The notes under the pieces are model-generated. The model worked only from the letters and a program-made list of their open reading frames with translations. It was not told where the DNA came from and searched no databases. Below, piece by piece: positions 5,761 to 7,188 of a stretch of DNA of 7,188 nt. Position 1 is the first letter of the stretch; every line of letters starts with the position of its first letter. Origin of the DNA: Planctomycetales bacterium (lineage in GTDB: Bacteria; Planctomycetota; Planctomycetia; Pirellulales; Thermoguttaceae); NCBI GenBank assembly GCA_007122045.1, contig SKJM01000269.1, positions 1-7,188 of the forward strand, in the 5' to 3' direction. Both the position numbers and the translations under genes were made by a program.

Positions 5761-7188
5761 ATGCCTGCCACGAAACACCTCCCCATTGCTTCCGTGCTTG
5801 CCGCAATGCTCACGTTCAGCGCGGCGCCCGCATCGGCCGCCATGCCTATCGACGATGCGTGGGAGGCCTTGCCGGCTTACGAGCACGGGCACGACATGGC
5901 CCCGCTGCTGGCGATCGACCGGGCGGTGATCGAGGCGATGGCCGACCCGGAGGCCCGCGCAGCGCTCGCTGCCCGACTGGCGAAGCTGCTGGAGGACCCC
6001 AAGGCCACGCCGGCGTCGAAGCAATACGTTTGCCTCCAGTTGCGGCAAATCGGCACGCCGGCCGAGGTGCCCATTCTGGCCGAGGCCCTCCTGGTGGCGG
6101 AAACCTCGGAAATGGCACGCCACGCCTTGGAGGCCATCCCCGGCAACCCGTCGCTCGTCGCCCTGCGTGCCGGGCTCGATAAGCTCCAGGGGCCGGCGCT
6201 GGTGGGCGTCATCCATTCGCTCGGCGCCCGAGCCGACGCGCACGCCGTAGCCACCCTGAAAACGTTGGCCGGCCACGACGACCCGCAGGTGGCCGGCGCC
6301 GCCATTCGGGCCCTGGGCAGTATTGCCGATGAGCCGTCGACTGCGTTCTTACAAGCCCGAGTCGATGCCGCGGGCACGCCCACGCCACGCGAACTGGCCG
6401 TGGCCCTGCTGCGTTGCGGGCATGCGCGGGCGGCGTCCGGCGACACGGCGGCGGCTGAAAGCATCTATCGGAAGCTGAGCGAGCCCGGGCAGCCGGCCGG
6501 AGTGCGAACCGCGGCTCTCGAGGGTCTGCTGGCCCTGCAGGAGGGCCCCGTTGGCGAGACGGTGAGCCGGTGGCTGGCCGCAGACGATCCGGCCCGGCGC
6601 CGCGTGGCGGCACGGCACCTGGACACGCTTTCCGATGCGCAACTCGATGTCTTGCTTGATCGCTTTCCCACCTTCGACGGGCCTACGCAAACCCTCGTGC
6701 TCCAGTTCAGCGTCGAGCGGAAGGGGGGCGAGGTGAGCGAACTCGCGCTCGAGCTTGTTCGAAGCGAGAACGAGGGCGCGAAGCAGGCCGGCATTCGTAT
6801 TCTCGGCGAGGCGGGCGATCCGGCGGCAATCGCCGTGCTGCTCGACGCGATGCACGACGGCGGCGCCGTGGCCGCGGCGGCCGGCGACGCACTGCTGAAG
6901 CTGCCGCGTGCCGAGGTCGGGTCCGCGCTGCTCGCCGCGCTGGCCGAGCGCCCCGCCATTCGAGCGCCGGTCATCGATGTTCTGGGCCGGATGACGTACT
7001 ACGAGGCGATCGACCCGCTCATCGAACTGGCCCAAGAAGACGATCCGGAAACGTACACCCTGGCACTTCAAGGGCTGCGTGCCATCGCCGACCCCGACCA
7101 ACACGACATCCCGCGTCTGGTGAAGCTGCTGTTGCGCAGCCGGCCCGGGCGGCACGCCGACGAGGTGGAGCGGACCATTCTGATCGTC
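5761..7188 (+). CDS. secreted HEAT-repeat protein, partial (3' end beyond window)
   Basis: The frame is open from the ATG at 5761 to the last base, giving 476 codons with no stop. GAGAGGA at 5745-5751 is a good ribosome site 9 bases upstream. A Sec-type signal occupies residues 1-26, with cleavage expected after ASA (24-26). A conserved-looking N-terminal block follows (AWEALPAYEHGHDMAPLLAI, 33-52). From about residue 60 onward the protein is nearly all paired helices rich in Ala and Leu, with HEAT-like units such as SKQYVCLQLRQIGTPAEVPI (86-105), a repeat around 172-197 (DDPQVAGAAIRALGSIAD) and a later one containing AKQAGIRILGEAGDPAAIAV. HEAT solenoids bind proteins or act as scaffolds. From general memory of planctomycetal proteins with a similar start, a C-terminal domain such as DUF1080 (3-keto-disaccharide hydrolase-like) may follow off the edge; this cannot be seen here. 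It is the third gene of the operon, 75 bases after the oxidoreductase. Confidence 0.85.
   Translation, partial: MPATKHLPIASVLAAMLTFSAAPASAAMPIDDAWEALPAYEHGHDMAPLLAIDRAVIEAMADPEARAALAARLAKLLEDPKATPASKQYVCLQLRQIGTPAEVPILAEALLVAETSEMARHALEAIPGNPSLVALRAGLDKLQGPALVGVIHSLGARADAHAVATLKTLAGHDDPQVAGAAIRALGSIADEPSTAFLQARVDAAGTPTPRELAVALLRCGHARAASGDTAAAESIYRKLSEPGQPAGVRTAALEGLLALQEGPVGETVSRWLAADDPARRRVAARHLDTLSDAQLDVLLDRFPTFDGPTQTLVLQFSVERKGGEVSELALELVRSENEGAKQAGIRILGEAGDPAAIAVLLDAMHDGGAVAAAAGDALLKLPRAEVGSALLAALAERPAIRAPVIDVLGRMTYYEAIDPLIELAQEDDPETYTLALQGLRAIADPDQHDIPRLVKLLLRSRPGRHADEVERTILIV

Noticed and set aside
4114..6276. Open frame of 720 codons on the - strand across the isomerase end, oxidoreductase and HEAT genes
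   Set aside because: It is antisense to three well-supported genes, its translation has no recognisable domain and is rich in Arg, Gly and Ala; long antisense frames are usual in GC-rich coding DNA.
6349..7155. Open frame of 268 codons on the - strand opposite the HEAT gene
   Set aside because: The + strand frame is open for all 476 codons with a signal peptide and HEAT periodicity; the antisense frame shows no domain.

Overview
The window looks like chromosomal DNA of a Planctomycetota bacterium (Pirellulales-like or a related uncultured lineage). It is GC-rich. It opens with the C-terminal H-X9-DG tail typical of planctomycetal DUF1559 pilin-like proteins, followed by the small carboxypeptidase-regulatory-like lipoprotein that often accompanies them. 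It then carries several Tat-exported carbohydrate-related proteins and a HEAT-repeat secreted protein of planctomycetal style. Assignment to the phylum is inference from family content; no rRNA or marker gene is present.

Layout. (1) Positions 1-579, + strand: the end of a DUF1559 protein and a 141-residue lipoprotein 16 bases downstream, probably one operon. (2) Positions 580-1964, + strand: a 104-base gap with a hairpin-forming repeat copy and a perfect TATAAT box, then a 426-residue Tat-exported protein with four Asp-box (BNR, sialidase-fold) motifs. (3) Positions 2026-3210, - strand: a 394-residue XylR-type regulator (LacI-like sensor plus AraC-type DNA-binding domain), convergent with the Asp-box gene; a stable hairpin lies over its stop codon. 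(4) A 137-base divergent control region (3211-3347) with a 21-bp-spaced direct repeat whose second half overlaps a perfect TTGACA. (5) Positions 3348-7188, + strand: an apparent operon of a Tat-exported TIM-barrel sugar isomerase/epimerase-like protein, a Tat-exported Gfo/Idh/MocA oxidoreductase, and a secreted HEAT-repeat protein that runs off the right edge.

How it fits together (inference): the XylR-like protein would sense a sugar or sugar derivative in the cytoplasm and control the divergent operon through the direct repeat, as AraC-family activators do from paired half-sites 21 bp apart. The operon products act outside the cytoplasm, most simply in oxidising and isomerising or cleaving a sugar or glycoside. 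The true substrate cannot be read from the sequence. No RNA genes, mobile elements, CRISPR arrays or gene-free stretches over 300 bases were found; the largest gap is the 137-base divergent region.
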